This document shows, piece by piece, positions 1 through 9,026 of a stretch of 64,000 nt of DNA. The stretch is from positions 5,084,001 through 5,148,000 of the forward strand of contig NZ_JAUTBA010000001.1 of the NCBI RefSeq assembly GCF_030818895.1, read 5' to 3'. The notes below the pieces were generated by a model. The model searched no databases and was not told where the DNA came from. It saw only the letters and a program-made list of their open reading frames with translations. The translations under genes were made by a program, and so were the position numbers. Every line of letters begins with the position of its first letter. Position 1 is the first letter of the stretch. The stretch is from Sphingobacterium zeae. GTDB lineage: Bacteria > Bacteroidota > Bacteroidia > Sphingobacteriales > Sphingobacteriaceae.

Positions 1-849
1 AGCCAAATAGTTTACACTTAACTCTTGGTAGAAGTCAATTTCCTTATTGAATTTTTCAAATGGATAGGTGGCGTTTTGATTTACCTGTTTGTCGTCATTG
101 AAGTCAATCAGCTCACTTCGGTTTTCCAGATAAAGCCTACTGTACTGACCGACCATTACATAACTTCTTTTGGACAGAAAATAACGGGCAAGCATACCGT
201 AGACACTTGATTTTGCAGGTCTGTTCACATGTATAGTTTTGTTAGGTAATAGCTCCGCGGCTTGCAATAGGTCGGCTTCTACCCTTTCATAACATTGTTT
301 AACGGAACTACGGACAGACTTTTTATTAAAGTCTGCCGATTCCCGAAGCACAATACCAAGGTCAGCGTCCGCGGTGGACTCATTATACGCTTTGGCGTAT
401 GTCCATAGTAAATTCAAATATTGGCTCGCCCGGAAGAACAATGCAGACCCCAGTACCTGATCGTATTGCTGGGCATTGTCGGCGGTACGGCCGATTTTCT
501 TCAGTAAATCGATCACAAGATTGCTATTGTAAACGACTGTATACCCTTTTGCCCAGTCATTGTTGTAATAGTATTCGTCATTGTCCCAAATATAGTTTCG
601 TCTGTATACTTCCTGCAGACTGTTGAACTGTGTTTCCGTGAGTGCGTAGTTGTCGGATGCCGCTTCGCTCATGGAGGATAAGCCGGCGTTCATACTTTGG
701 GCGTTGTCCAATATACGTTGTAGATCTTCTAGGGTACGTGGTACCACCATAGAAGCATTCGCCTTTTCTTCCAGAAACTTTTTACAGGACGACGCCATGA
801 TAACCATCATAAGTCCTAGTAAAAACACATAGTATTTTATCTTTTTCAT
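1..849 (-). CDS. RagB/SusD-family outer-membrane lipoprotein (C-terminus outside window)
   Basis: Open reading frame of 283 codons that starts with ATG at 849 and is still open at base 1. The N-terminus is a lipoprotein signal (MKKIKYYVFLLGLM..., lipobox ASSC before KKFLEEK), followed by the helical start typical of SusD proteins (KFLEEKANASMVVPRTLEDLQ...). SusD proteins sit on the cell surface and hold the ligand over the SusC barrel. It follows the SusC gene by 10 bases, so the two form one pair; substrate unknown. The family is usually 450-600 residues, so roughly half is seen here. Confidence 0.9.
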   Translation of the reverse strand, partial: MKKIKYYVFLLGLMMVIMASSCKKFLEEKANASMVVPRTLEDLQRILDNAQSMNAGLSSMSEAASDNYALTETQFNSLQEVYRRNYIWDNDEYYYNNDWAKGYTVVYNSNLVIDLLKKIGRTADNAQQYDQVLGSALFFRASQYLNLLWTYAKAYNESTADADLGIVLRESADFNKKSVRSSVKQCYERVEADLLQAAELLPNKTIHVNRPAKSSVYGMLARYFLSKRSYVMVGQYSRLYLENRSELIDFNDDKQVNQNATYPFEKFNKEIDFYQELSVNYLA

Positions 850-859
850 CGCTGATCGT

Positions 860-3800
860 TTAATAATCTAATTTTAATCCCAGTGCGTAATTTCTTGTAG
901 GTGCTATGCGATAGGGAAATTCCGGATCAATGCGTTCCTTGTTTGCCCGCCATAAAATACCCAGGTTGGACACATTACCATATATCTGTAGCTGCACTGC
1001 TCTGTTGTTTATCTTTAGCGAATTCCGCCAGGAGAAGTTTATATATTCCAAACGGATATGGTCAGCTTTGACCACGTTGATATCCGCGCTGGCATAGAAA
1101 CTGTCCGCACTGGATATGACCGGATAAAACAAGGCCGGTACGGCGGTTGTCAACTCGTCACCTTGCTTTTGCCACCTACGCTCAAAATCCGGATAAGCCG
1201 TACCTGTGGAAAATAAGGTCGTATAAGAGGTGACAGGTTTTCGAAAATAATAGTCGCCCGCATAACTGATATTAACCGAAAGGTCAAAAGAGCGCCATGC
1301 AAAAGTATTTGCGAGATTGCCAAATACCTGTGGTTTTGACGATCCGATAAAGGCCATACTTTCCGAATGCAGTGGATTCTTTGCAATACTGGCGCGGATT
1401 GCGCTATAATTTGCCGACGGTTCACCATCCAGTAGGCCCAAACCCTGGCCCTTACCGTCTACACCCATCCACTTATAAGCCGAAAGACCATTAAGCGGAA
1501 AGCCTTCCATCGGCGTGATCCCGTAACCATTACTAATGAATGTATTTAGCGTATTTGGAGTGGTTGAGTAATACTTTGTGGTTTTATTCTTATTAAAGCT
1601 GAGGGTCAGCCGTGATTTCCATTGGATCGCTCCATCAAGGTTAACCGTATTTAACGATAAATCCAAACCACGGCCATTCATGGCGGCGATATTTTTAGTA
1701 ATTGTACTTTGGTATCCCCATGAGGTATAATCGTAATTGGATAAACCATATAAATCCCTTCCATTTTTATTATACCAGTCGATTGAGCCCGATATGCGGC
1801 GATTAAAAAACGCGTAATCCAGTCCGATGTTTAATGTACCTATTTTCTCCCAACGGAGCGACGGATCGTTTAGAGAAGTGATCATGATGATGGGCAGGTT
1901 TGAATTTCGATCGACCGACACGCTGCCCACGGGATCTTTCGTCTTACGGAGATCCACATTGCCACTGTAGCCGTAGGTGGCGCGCAATTTTAAGTGATCG
2001 ATAAAATTCCTTTCAAGAAACTTCTCCTTACCCAGTTCCCAAAATAGTCCCATGGACCAGAGTGGCGACCATTTGTCATTGGTCGTAGCACCAAAAACAT
2101 TGGCACCGTCTTTCCGGAACGAACCCGACACCCCATACTTATCGTGCCAGATATAACTTAGATTTGCATACTGCGAAACAAAGCGATTTACCTGTTTGAG
2201 AAAAGAAGGCGCGCCGACCACATTCATATTGATACTGGTCGGGTTGATGGGATAGGTATTGACATAGTCGACAGGAACTGTCAATAAAGGGTCTTCCGTA
2301 TACCCATAGGCCGTTTGGCTATTTTCCTTGTATAAACGCTCGCGCATTTCAGCACCGATTACGCCGATTACCCGATGCTCCGGCCACGATTTATTCAGGT
2401 TCAGCTGCCCTCTTAATGTATAGGACGATCCTGTCCCATTGTTTGTGCGCAATATGCCTCCTTTAGGCACATTATATTTCACTGCTCCGGTATTCTTATC
2501 TACCTGCATATACTGATTGACCGTACGCCTTGCTATATAGCTGTCGCTATTATCCGATCCTGCGACCAACACTTGCTGCTGTTGGTACTGACCGGAGAAA
2601 GAAGCTGACAGGTACGAGGTCAGTTTATAGTTCAACGCCAGATTGCTATAGAGCTCCCGCAGTTTATTTGATGTCTGCGAGTTTGTATGGTCGGACAAGG
2701 GATAATAATTCCAGTCGAGAAAACCATTCGAATAGTTATTATCCAGATACAGTTTACGATATTCTCTTTCAAAAGGGATTTGCTCTCCTTCAGGCCCAAA
2801 GAAACTCAGGTAGGGCACTGCTTTGTTTGAATTAACAAAAGAGTTGAATGCCGGTTTGCCCGATCGCAATAACTGATCTGTAAACAACACCGACAGGTCT
2901 ATCTGTAACTTCTCTGTCGGCCTAAAACTATTGTTGAGCTGTAGGTTGAGCTTTCTCGTCTTTGCTGCCAGTTCGGTACCTGCACGCGTATAGCCTAACC
3001 CAAAATTATACGAATTGCTTAAGCCGCCGCCACTGATATTTAAGGCATACTGTTGGGTAACCGCATCGGAAACAAAATTATCCATATAATTTTGAGCTCC
3101 ATTTTGTGTTCTGTAGAAATTATCCCATTTCGTCGAATCCGCTATAGAAATCAAGCCTTTTGCCCTCCTATCCAACAGATCCACAAACGGTGTCATGGCC
3201 ACATATTTCAAGGTATTGATATTAAAATTGTAATATCCCTTATCGTACAGCATCTTTTCAATATCCATGAAGGTACCATTGTCCACCCTATAAAGATTGG
3301 TATAGGCCGACCTTTCCTGCAACATGAAGGTGGAATTAAAAGATATACGCGCACTTTCGTTGATCCGTCCTTTTTTGGATGTGATGACAATGACTCCGTT
3401 GCCAGCACGTGCACCCCAAATCGCCGAGGCTGCTGCATCCTTTAAAATCGAAACCTGTTCGATGCTATTCGGATCGATATTGGCCATGTCGCCCTCGTAG
3501 ATAAATCCGTCCAGCACAATGAGTGGATCGAGATTTCCATTGATCGTACTCAATCCCCGGATCGAAATGTTCAATTTATTGAGGTCCGTATTTTTAACAG
3601 GATTATTGTCATAGCGGAATGCAGGTACCACATTGCGCAAACGCTGCAGGATGTTTGTCCCTGTCTGTTCGTTCAAGGTCTTGTTGGAAACGACATCTAC
3701 CGCTCCCGTTATTTCATTTGGTTTCAGTACCTGATAACCCGTATTGACAGTCGCCTCTTCCAGATAATTTTCCTGTTGCGCCAATAGGATGATCTGTTGT

Positions 3801-4072
3801 GTTAGAAGCTGCTTGGTTGCGACAATGGCCGTCTTATAGCCTACGTAGCTAAAGACCAATGAATCGGTGTCATCACTTACCTGTATAGAAAATTTCCCGC
3901 CAATCGAACTCGCTGCCTGGTTGTTTCTGCGCTGTTCTTTTATGGTAGCGCCCACAATGGGCGATTTATCCCGCTTAGCGAGAATGGTGCCCTTTACCCA
4001 AACTTTTTGCTGTGGTTTTGCTATGCCCATTAATAAAAAGGATAACAAAACCGATATTATATATTTTAACAT
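860..4072 (-). CDS. SusC/RagA-family TonB-dependent outer-membrane transporter
   Basis: 1070 residues. A signal peptide (about 1-20) is followed by a carboxypeptidase-regulatory-like beta domain (about 25-100), the plug domain (about 115-235, with LNISIRGLSTINGN, PLIVLDGFIYEG and the SusC signature ending VIVITSKKG) and a long barrel that ends in an aromatic/hydrophobic strand (ALGLKLDY). There is no STN domain, so it is not expected to signal to a FecR protein directly. It lies 6 bases downstream of the TlpA-like gene and 10 bases upstream of its SusD partner. Imports a ligand that the sequence does not reveal. Confidence 0.95.
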   Translation of the reverse strand: MLKYIISVLLSFLLMGIAKPQQKVWVKGTILAKRDKSPIVGATIKEQRRNNQAASSIGGKFSIQVSDDTDSLVFSYVGYKTAIVATKQLLTQQIILLAQQENYLEEATVNTGYQVLKPNEITGAVDVVSNKTLNEQTGTNILQRLRNVVPAFRYDNNPVKNTDLNKLNISIRGLSTINGNLDPLIVLDGFIYEGDMANIDPNSIEQVSILKDAAASAIWGARAGNGVIVITSKKGRINESARISFNSTFMLQERSAYTNLYRVDNGTFMDIEKMLYDKGYYNFNINTLKYVAMTPFVDLLDRRAKGLISIADSTKWDNFYRTQNGAQNYMDNFVSDAVTQQYALNISGGGLSNSYNFGLGYTRAGTELAAKTRKLNLQLNNSFRPTEKLQIDLSVLFTDQLLRSGKPAFNSFVNSNKAVPYLSFFGPEGEQIPFEREYRKLYLDNNYSNGFLDWNYYPLSDHTNSQTSNKLRELYSNLALNYKLTSYLSASFSGQYQQQQVLVAGSDNSDSYIARRTVNQYMQVDKNTGAVKYNVPKGGILRTNNGTGSSYTLRGQLNLNKSWPEHRVIGVIGAEMRERLYKENSQTAYGYTEDPLLTVPVDYVNTYPINPTSINMNVVGAPSFLKQVNRFVSQYANLSYIWHDKYGVSGSFRKDGANVFGATTNDKWSPLWSMGLFWELGKEKFLERNFIDHLKLRATYGYSGNVDLRKTKDPVGSVSVDRNSNLPIIMITSLNDPSLRWEKIGTLNIGLDYAFFNRRISGSIDWYNKNGRDLYGLSNYDYTSWGYQSTITKNIAAMNGRGLDLSLNTVNLDGAIQWKSRLTLSFNKNKTTKYYSTTPNTLNTFISNGYGITPMEGFPLNGLSAYKWMGVDGKGQGLGLLDGEPSANYSAIRASIAKNPLHSESMAFIGSSKPQVFGNLANTFAWRSFDLSVNISYAGDYYFRKPVTSYTTLFSTGTAYPDFERRWQKQGDELTTAVPALFYPVISSADSFYASADINVVKADHIRLEYINFSWRNSLKINNRAVQLQIYGNVSNLGILWRANKERIDPEFPYRIAPTRNYALGLKLDY

Positions 4073-4078
4073 GGTCGT

Positions 4079-5446
4079 TTATTCAATAGGTTTATAGAAA
4101 AATGGATACTCGAGCAGGTTTCTACTTTTACTGAGGATAAGTCCCTTCTCGGCCAACAGTGCTATCTTGCTGTCGGTATCCAAGTCATAGAAATTTGACG
4201 GCAGTAAAAGGTCCACTTTTGGAAGATCCTTTCCTTCGACCAAGACGGGTCTATCCAAAGTTGTACGCAAGAAATTCGCGATGCCAATGAGGTCTGCATT
4301 CTGCATGATCAGCGCAGAGCTTCCCTCTTCGATCGACTGCATTCGCATACCACCTTTGGACAAAATGCTTTTATTGGAAGGGTCAATTTTTAGGATATAG
4401 ACATCCTGAAAATCAAATTTCAGTTTGACATCCACCCCAAAGTTATCGACCAATGCACGTCGAAACGCCTGGTTGATGCTGTAGTTGTCTACCGAGTCCC
4501 TGTTGAAATACTGATACCAGAAATAGGTATGCGGATCGTTCAGCAGTTTTTTAAATTTGTATGGCACCGAACTATGGAAGACATAGGTACCGTACACTTT
4601 ATCTTTGAACACCTCCGGGAAAGCATGTTGATACATGGCTCTTACGGTAGTGTTTCCAGTCTGCAATAATGTCTGCCCGTTCTTATAGTGAACATTCGGA
4701 TAAATGCTGTTGTAATTCACTTTATATCGCGCTATTGTCGAAGTGTAGGTCAACCCTACTGTATCGATCAATAAGGGCATTTCGACATGGTCGATCACCT
4801 TATTGAGGATATTTCTTTCACTTTCGAAAGGTAGTTTATCCGTCTTGAGCATAGCGCTAATATGCTGTTCGGACAGGCTCGCTGATGAGCTGGTTCCTAT
4901 AAAAACACCGGCCTTGTTGATGATGGCTATACGCGGCAGTGTATTGTGCTCTATCAAAGCGGTAAAGACCGTATCATCCAGTATCGTTGGTAAGATCGGC
5001 GTATAGTTAAAATCAAACCTGTATTTTTCAAATCTCGTTTTTATACGCTTCGCTGTATCTTTATTACGCTTGCTATTTACGAGCAGAACGACGATATCAT
5101 CTTTAAAGCGTTGCTGATAGAGCTCCATTTTGGGTATTCCCTCAATACAGGACGCGCACCCTGTGGACCAAAAATCCAATACAATCAGCTTGTTTTTATA
5201 GTCAGCAAGCTTTACAATATTTTTCTTTCCATCAAAATAATTAAGTTCTAATGGCATTTTCCATACAGCTTCGGGAATAGGATCACCGGGATTGAGCGCT
5301 GTGAGTCCATTGAGCCCATCGGCCCCGCTGTCCTTGCGGGGCGTCTGAGCTGATAAACTAAACATATGAAATACAGCAATGCAGGTAAAAAGCATTGTTG
5401 TATTCTTTAATACCTTTAATGAACAAATAATAGAATTAAAAAACAT
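4079..5446 (-). CDS. TlpA-like thioredoxin-fold protein, exported
   Basis: Redoxin/TlpA-type protein with a CxxC active site (STGCASCIEG) preceded by the usual FWS element; it should act in thiol-disulfide exchange in the periplasm. A long unrecognised region follows the thioredoxin part. The frame is open upstream to 5614, but the extra 56 residues hold two further hydrophobic stretches and cross a 12-bp inverted repeat followed by a T-run at 5442-5476, which looks like a terminator. I therefore prefer the ATG at 5446, which gives a normal signal peptide ending in LSAQ. Proteins of this type often precede SusC/SusD pairs in Sphingobacteriaceae. The start is the uncertain part. Confidence 0.8.
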   Translation of the reverse strand: MFFNSIICSLKVLKNTTMLFTCIAVFHMFSLSAQTPRKDSGADGLNGLTALNPGDPIPEAVWKMPLELNYFDGKKNIVKLADYKNKLIVLDFWSTGCASCIEGIPKMELYQQRFKDDIVVLLVNSKRNKDTAKRIKTRFEKYRFDFNYTPILPTILDDTVFTALIEHNTLPRIAIINKAGVFIGTSSSASLSEQHISAMLKTDKLPFESERNILNKVIDHVEMPLLIDTVGLTYTSTIARYKVNYNSIYPNVHYKNGQTLLQTGNTTVRAMYQHAFPEVFKDKVYGTYVFHSSVPYKFKKLLNDPHTYFWYQYFNRDSVDNYSINQAFRRALVDNFGVDVKLKFDFQDVYILKIDPSNKSILSKGGMRMQSIEEGSSALIMQNADLIGIANFLRTTLDRPVLVEGKDLPKVDLLLPSNFYDLDTDSKIALLAEKGLILSKSRNLLEYPFFYKPIE

Positions 5447-5476
5447 AAGAGCTAATACAATAAAAGCTCTTATGTT
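5442..5476 (-). terminator. terminator-like hairpin upstream of the TlpA-like gene
   Basis: AACATAAGAGCT and AGCTCTTATGTT (12 bp, perfect) are separated by 11 bases and followed, on the minus strand, by TTTT. It lies about 160 bases after the stop of the 124-residue gene and inside the longest possible frame of the TlpA-like gene, so it also bears on the choice of start. Confidence 0.5.
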
Positions 5477-5632
5477 CTTCAATGCCTTTAAAAAACAAGA
5501 TAAATAGGATTGAAAAACTAAGAGGAACACGATTACAAGAAATGTAATCTGTTTAACTGGAATATTGACTACCTTATCCAATAAGGCAGCGCAAAGATTG
5601 GCTCTTTTTGTCATCTGCTTATGGATTAGGTA

Positions 5633-6007
5633 CTATTCTGCAATTCGGTTAAAAAAACTGTGGATCCTTAGCTTGGCTTCCAGATCGGCCGTAATGGCAT
5701 CGGTAGGCTCTGCAAAGGTAAATGGCACCGCATCGATACCGATCTTGCGGAAATGCACCAGGAAATAAGCCATCAGCACACGGCACAGTTTCATCAAAAC
5801 GGTATGCATTTGCTTTACGTCGGCAGCATCTGCCTGTGTGATGCCCTTTCTATAGTTTTCAAAGAGTTCCCACAGCCTTTCCTGACAATCATTTATTGTA
5901 TGTTGGGACCAGAACTCCCGAATGGTATGTAATGGATCGTATCCATTGTCGTATATTTCATAACATGCTAGCTCAAAGGGCAGCAGATTGTTTGCGTGTT
6001 GGTTCAT
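5633..6007 (-). CDS. small conserved-looking hypothetical protein, 124 residues
   Basis: Not recognised. The protein has no signal peptide or membrane segment, is rich in aromatic and Cys residues in its first two thirds, and appears all-helical (HTIREFWSQHTIND, RLWELFENYRKG, VLMKLCRVLMAYFLVHFRKIG). It is the first gene of the TlpA-SusC-SusD direction, so it may be a cytosolic accessory of that transport operon or a separate unit if the hairpin at 5442-5476 terminates transcription. Confidence 0.65.
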   Translation of the reverse strand: MNQHANNLLPFELACYEIYDNGYDPLHTIREFWSQHTINDCQERLWELFENYRKGITQADAADVKQMHTVLMKLCRVLMAYFLVHFRKIGIDAVPFTFAEPTDAITADLEAKLRIHSFFNRIAE

Positions 6008-6467
6008 AATTTAGTTTCATCGAGTACGACAAACCTTTGGATGCTCGCTGAGATAAGGGCATAGCTTTCCCCTTCGCGATTTTTTCACGTTCAAAAGGCT
6101 TGTCATTGCACAGATCAAATGCGACCTATGCGAAATGGACAAATAAGATTAAAAGTCCGAAAAGCGCCGAGATACAATTTCAAGGCATAAATAGGGTTCA
6201 TTATGGCGCTCCCTGTCGGAAAGAAGTAAATACCGACCTAACACAATATTGGATTGCAATTAAAACTGCAGGTAAAAAGTTTGGACTCAACGAAAATTTG
6301 CTTAATTTTAAGGTGCGAATTTTAAATCAAGCTGTAACATTGGCCAATATTACCTTTTAATGCAATTATATAAGTGTATAGGTCGGTGACAGGCGTATCA
6401 AGAGGGAAATTAACTGAACTGGGTTCAGCCGTCTTTTCATTTTAAGGAAAGTCAACACCTCCCCTTT
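6008..6467. other. intergenic region, no supported gene
   Basis: An 86-codon plus-strand frame (6100-6360) runs through here but has no recognisable domain and no ribosome-binding or promoter signal that I can see. Nothing else is supported. Confidence 0.4.
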
Positions 6468-6850
6468 TTATTGCTCTTTATAGCCTGTTTTTGATGGGGC
6501 GCAACCTATTCTGGTGCGCGGAATATGTTCTTTAAATGTGATTTGCGAGAATACCTCGACATCCTGTCTCTGATCGAATGCGGGCGATGGGTGGTGTTTG
6601 TTCGTTTCGTTCTCATAATCGTTTTGGTTTTTATGTGAACGAGTTCCAGAATAACGAAGGAATGAAACCTTGCCTTTCCCCACTCTTTCGCTAAAGCCCG
6701 TAAGCATTAGCTAGGCCTTAAGTAAACTTAAGGTGGTACCCGGAAGCGGCTACTCAGCAAGGCTCATTCCCGCGCGTATGCAAAGATACAATATTCGCAG
6801 GTAATGAGCTAACCTTACCGCCTCCTTCCCAGGTACCAAGTGGAAAGTTG
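6468..6850 (-). other. unexplained structured segment with a leftward promoter
   Basis: This segment is richer in G+C than its surroundings. It has a palindrome CCTTAAGT-AA-ACTTAAGG (6716-6733) and two GGTACC copies (6735-6740, 6832-6837) inside imperfectly complementary arms. On the minus strand TATCTTTG (6788-6781) matches the Bacteroidota -7 element. Downstream of it are a 79-codon frame (6707-6468, starting MLTGFSERVGKGK) and, in another frame, a 36-residue very basic peptide starting MRTKRTNTTH. It could be a leader or small RNA of a former mobile element. I do not recognise it. Confidence 0.35.
6781..6788 (-). promoter_or_regulatory. -7 promoter element TATCTTTG, leftward
   Basis: Exact match to the Bacteroidota TAnnTTTG element, read on the minus strand. 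No clear -33 TTTG at the expected distance, so moderate weight only. Confidence 0.4.
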
Positions 6851-6959
6851 GAGACTCGTCAATAATATCAAAGTGCTTAAAACACTTAATATTTTCAAGT
6901 TAACTCGATGCCCAATAATTAAAGGCATCAATAAAAAATCAGATAGCACATCAAAACTT

Positions 6960-7004
6960 AGCTATCACTAAGCAAATATAATTACTTAGTGATAGCTATG
7001 CAAA
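6960..7004 (-). promoter_or_regulatory. 13-bp inverted repeat operator over a leftward promoter
   Basis: AGCTATCACTAAG (6960-6972) and its exact reverse complement (6985-6997) are spaced by 12 bases. Between the arms the minus strand reads TATATTTG (6980-6973), and a TTTG lies 20 bases upstream of that (7004-7001), which is the spacing expected of a Bacteroidota promoter. The right arm ends 22 bases before the XRE gene, so this is the likely operator of that repressor, controlling a leftward transcript and perhaps its own gene. Confidence 0.65.
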
Positions 7005-7019
7005 TAATTTTAAAAAATT

Positions 7020-7268
7020 ATGGGTGAAAAAATACCGAAAACTAAAATCGAGTGGGAAATTGTGAAATTGGTTAGAGAAATAAGGAATGCGAAAAACGTA
7101 AGTCAAGCGAAAGTTGCTAAAATGCTTGGAGTAACTTCAGGATATATAGGCCAAATCGAAATAGAAAACTCTCCCAGTATGTATACCTACGATCAATTAA
7201 ACAAACTGGCAACAGGATTAGAATGTAGCCTAAAGGATTTTATGCCTGAAAAGCCTGTCATTATCTAG
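7020..7268 (+). CDS. XRE-family helix-turn-helix transcriptional regulator
   Basis: 82 residues, essentially a single Cro/C1-type HTH domain (residues about 13-70; core VSQAKVAKMLGVTSGYIGQIE followed by the YDQLNKLATGLECSL helices). It is the size of phage- or island-type repressors. A perfect 13-bp inverted repeat lies just upstream, and related GTGATA half-sites surround the promoter of the AbiH gene that follows, so it may repress both. Target and inducer are unknown. Confidence 0.85.
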   Translation: MGEKIPKTKIEWEIVKLVREIRNAKNVSQAKVAKMLGVTSGYIGQIEIENSPSMYTYDQLNKLATGLECSLKDFMPEKPVII

Positions 7269-7440
7269 TAAGATAATAGCATCAAGATTGAGCAACGTCA
7301 GTAAAGTTTTTTCAGGACGAGAGAGTAAACGGAAATAAATAAAATGCTACCTTTTTCATAGTATAGCTAATCTAGTTTGATACTTAAATAGCTTATTAAA
7401 TTAAATAAAAAAGTATAAGTGAAAAATATTTAAAGGCGTT

Positions 7441-7462
7441 GGTGATATATTTGTTTATCACC
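7441..7462 (+). promoter_or_regulatory. promoter -7 element inside an inverted repeat, upstream of AbiH gene
   Basis: TATATTTG (7446-7453) fits TAnnTTTG and lies within the 7-bp inverted repeat GGTGATA (7441-7447) / TATCACC (7456-7462). The GTGATA half-site is shared with the operator before the XRE gene. A second small hairpin CGACTA-CTT-TAGTCG follows at 7464-7478. Confidence 0.45.
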
Positions 7463-7549
7463 CCGACTACTTTAGTCGAGGCGATTCTATTTAGCCACTT
7501 TTTTTAGCCGAAAAATTTCTATATTTTCATTTCTCAATTAGAATTAACC

Positions 7550-8785
7550 GTGATAAAAGACGAAAGAATAAATAAGATATTTTTAATAGGAAATGGATTT
7601 GATTTAGCCCATAGATTGCCAACAAGATACATTGATTTTATAACCTGGTATTTAAAAGATTGTTGCTTTAAAGCAATTGAAAAAGGCTATTATAAAGATG
7701 ACTGCTTGACAGTTAAGATCAATTTGGGAATTTTTCATAATGGAATACTGTCCGTGGAGAGGGAATTAGACAGATGTTTTGAATCAAAAGAAATCTGGGA
7801 ATTTATAACAGTACATTCTCCTGGGTTAATTACATTTACTGGTGAGCATCGAGGTAGGTACGATCATAGTTGGACGATCAAGATCGATCCAGTTAATGAA
7901 TTCAGCTCAAATTTATTCTTTAATTGCCGAAATGCCGACTGGAGTGGCATTGAGTATGAAATTAATAGAATAATGCTTAAGCAACAAGCGACTTTGGCTA
8001 AGTCTAGAACATTGATAATGATTGATAGAAAAACGGATGCCAGATATGTTGAAGCACTTAAAGAAATCAAACAATTAAATCTTTCGGTTTACCACTTAAA
8101 AGCGAAACTAATAGAATATTTAAAGCTCAATAATGAACCAGAAGAAAGTAAACATGAACTAATGTCAAATAAAAATCGGGTTGATTGGGGAAAAAAATAT
8201 TATAAAAACGCTAATGGCCAAGTGTTTTGTGCCGACGTTCAATATTTTGGGAACAAGTGGGAGCTCAATAGAAATGTGCTATTTTTAAATTTTAATTATA
8301 CTACTTATTTCGAAGACAAAATTGTCAAAAATTTAAAATCCGAGTTCAAGGACAATTTTACCTATTTTCAAACCATCTATATTCATGGCGATCTGAATCA
8401 ACCAACCGATGAGATTGTATTTGGTGTAGGTGATGAGAACAAAGAAATCTATTCAGAAATAGAGTCCTTATATGATGATGACTGGCTCGTCCCGCTTAAA
8501 TCATTTCATTATTTTAGAAATACAAAATATCAAGAATTGTTGGGATTCATTGGTAAGGGGGACTATGAAATTTATGTAATTGGTCATTCTTGTAGCACGA
8601 CTGACAGAACCTTGTTAAATATGCTGTTTGAAAGTGACGCGTGTAAAAGAATCCATGTTTATCATTATAGTGGTATAGATTCCTATCTTACTTCAGCGTA
8701 CAATATCGCACGTAATTTCAACGATAAGGTTAGGTTAAGAAGAGTATTACAACCATTTAACGAAAAATTATCAACAAAAAGCTAA
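7550..8785 (+). CDS. abiH: AbiH family abortive-infection protein
   Basis: 411 residues, begins at GTG because no upstream ATG exists in frame. The N-terminal motif FLIGNGFDLAHRLPTRYIDF is the hallmark of the AbiH family; the C-terminal part has the matching FNYT, IHGD and VIGHSCSTTDRTLLNML blocks. AbiH proteins are phage-defence factors first described in lactococci; their biochemical action is not settled. The gene has its own putative promoter at 7446 and its stop lies in a terminator-like hairpin, so it is a single-gene unit. Length is normal for the family and no break is seen. Confidence 0.9.
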   Translation: MIKDERINKIFLIGNGFDLAHRLPTRYIDFITWYLKDCCFKAIEKGYYKDDCLTVKINLGIFHNGILSVERELDRCFESKEIWEFITVHSPGLITFTGEHRGRYDHSWTIKIDPVNEFSSNLFFNCRNADWSGIEYEINRIMLKQQATLAKSRTLIMIDRKTDARYVEALKEIKQLNLSVYHLKAKLIEYLKLNNEPEESKHELMSNKNRVDWGKKYYKNANGQVFCADVQYFGNKWELNRNVLFLNFNYTTYFEDKIVKNLKSEFKDNFTYFQTIYIHGDLNQPTDEIVFGVGDENKEIYSEIESLYDDDWLVPLKSFHYFRNTKYQELLGFIGKGDYEIYVIGHSCSTTDRTLLNMLFESDACKRIHVYHYSGIDSYLTSAYNIARNFNDKVRLRRVLQPFNEKLSTKS

Positions 8786-8813
8786 TAAGAGCGGTTAATC
8801 GTTTTTATTAGCT
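8780..8813 (+). terminator. hairpin at the end of the AbiH gene
   Basis: AGCTAATAA (8780-8788, containing the stop codon) pairs with TTATTAGCT (8805-8813); a T-rich stretch is in the loop and just after. Likely terminator. Confidence 0.5.
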
Positions 8814-8886
8814 CTCTTCGCTTCTTTTACCCCTAAATGAAAGAGATGGATTAGTTAATCGGCCAATTTTATTTCATTCAGATTAA

Positions 8887-8979
8887 GCCGGTTCAGCCCA
8901 GGACGAAATGGTGAAGATTAAGGCTGAGAGTGGTAATGAGAGCGAGGAGACTATTGTGAAATTGAAAGGCGCTGGTTAG
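8887..8979 (+). pseudogene. possible 3' remnant of a lost gene
   Basis: A 30-codon open stretch ending in TAG reads ...SAQDEMVKIKAESGNESE..., charged and richer in G+C than the surrounding DNA, with its stop inside a strong terminator hairpin (8965-8990), as expected of the end of a gene. No start or upstream part is present. I cannot name the parent protein. Confidence 0.25.
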
Positions 8980-8990
8980 TCAGCGCCTTT
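8965..8990. terminator. bidirectional terminator
   Basis: AAAGGCGCTG and CAGCGCCTTT, a perfect 10-bp stem with a 6-base loop, located between the plus-strand AbiH side and the end of the minus-strand kinase operon. A-run and T-run flanks suit both directions. Confidence 0.7.
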
Positions 8991-9026
8991 ACTCTGTATA
9001 TGCAATATTTTTTAATAATTTAGTAA

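Noticed and set aside
6100..6360. 86-codon plus-strand frame
   Set aside because: No recognisable domain, no start signals, and composition like translated intergenic DNA.
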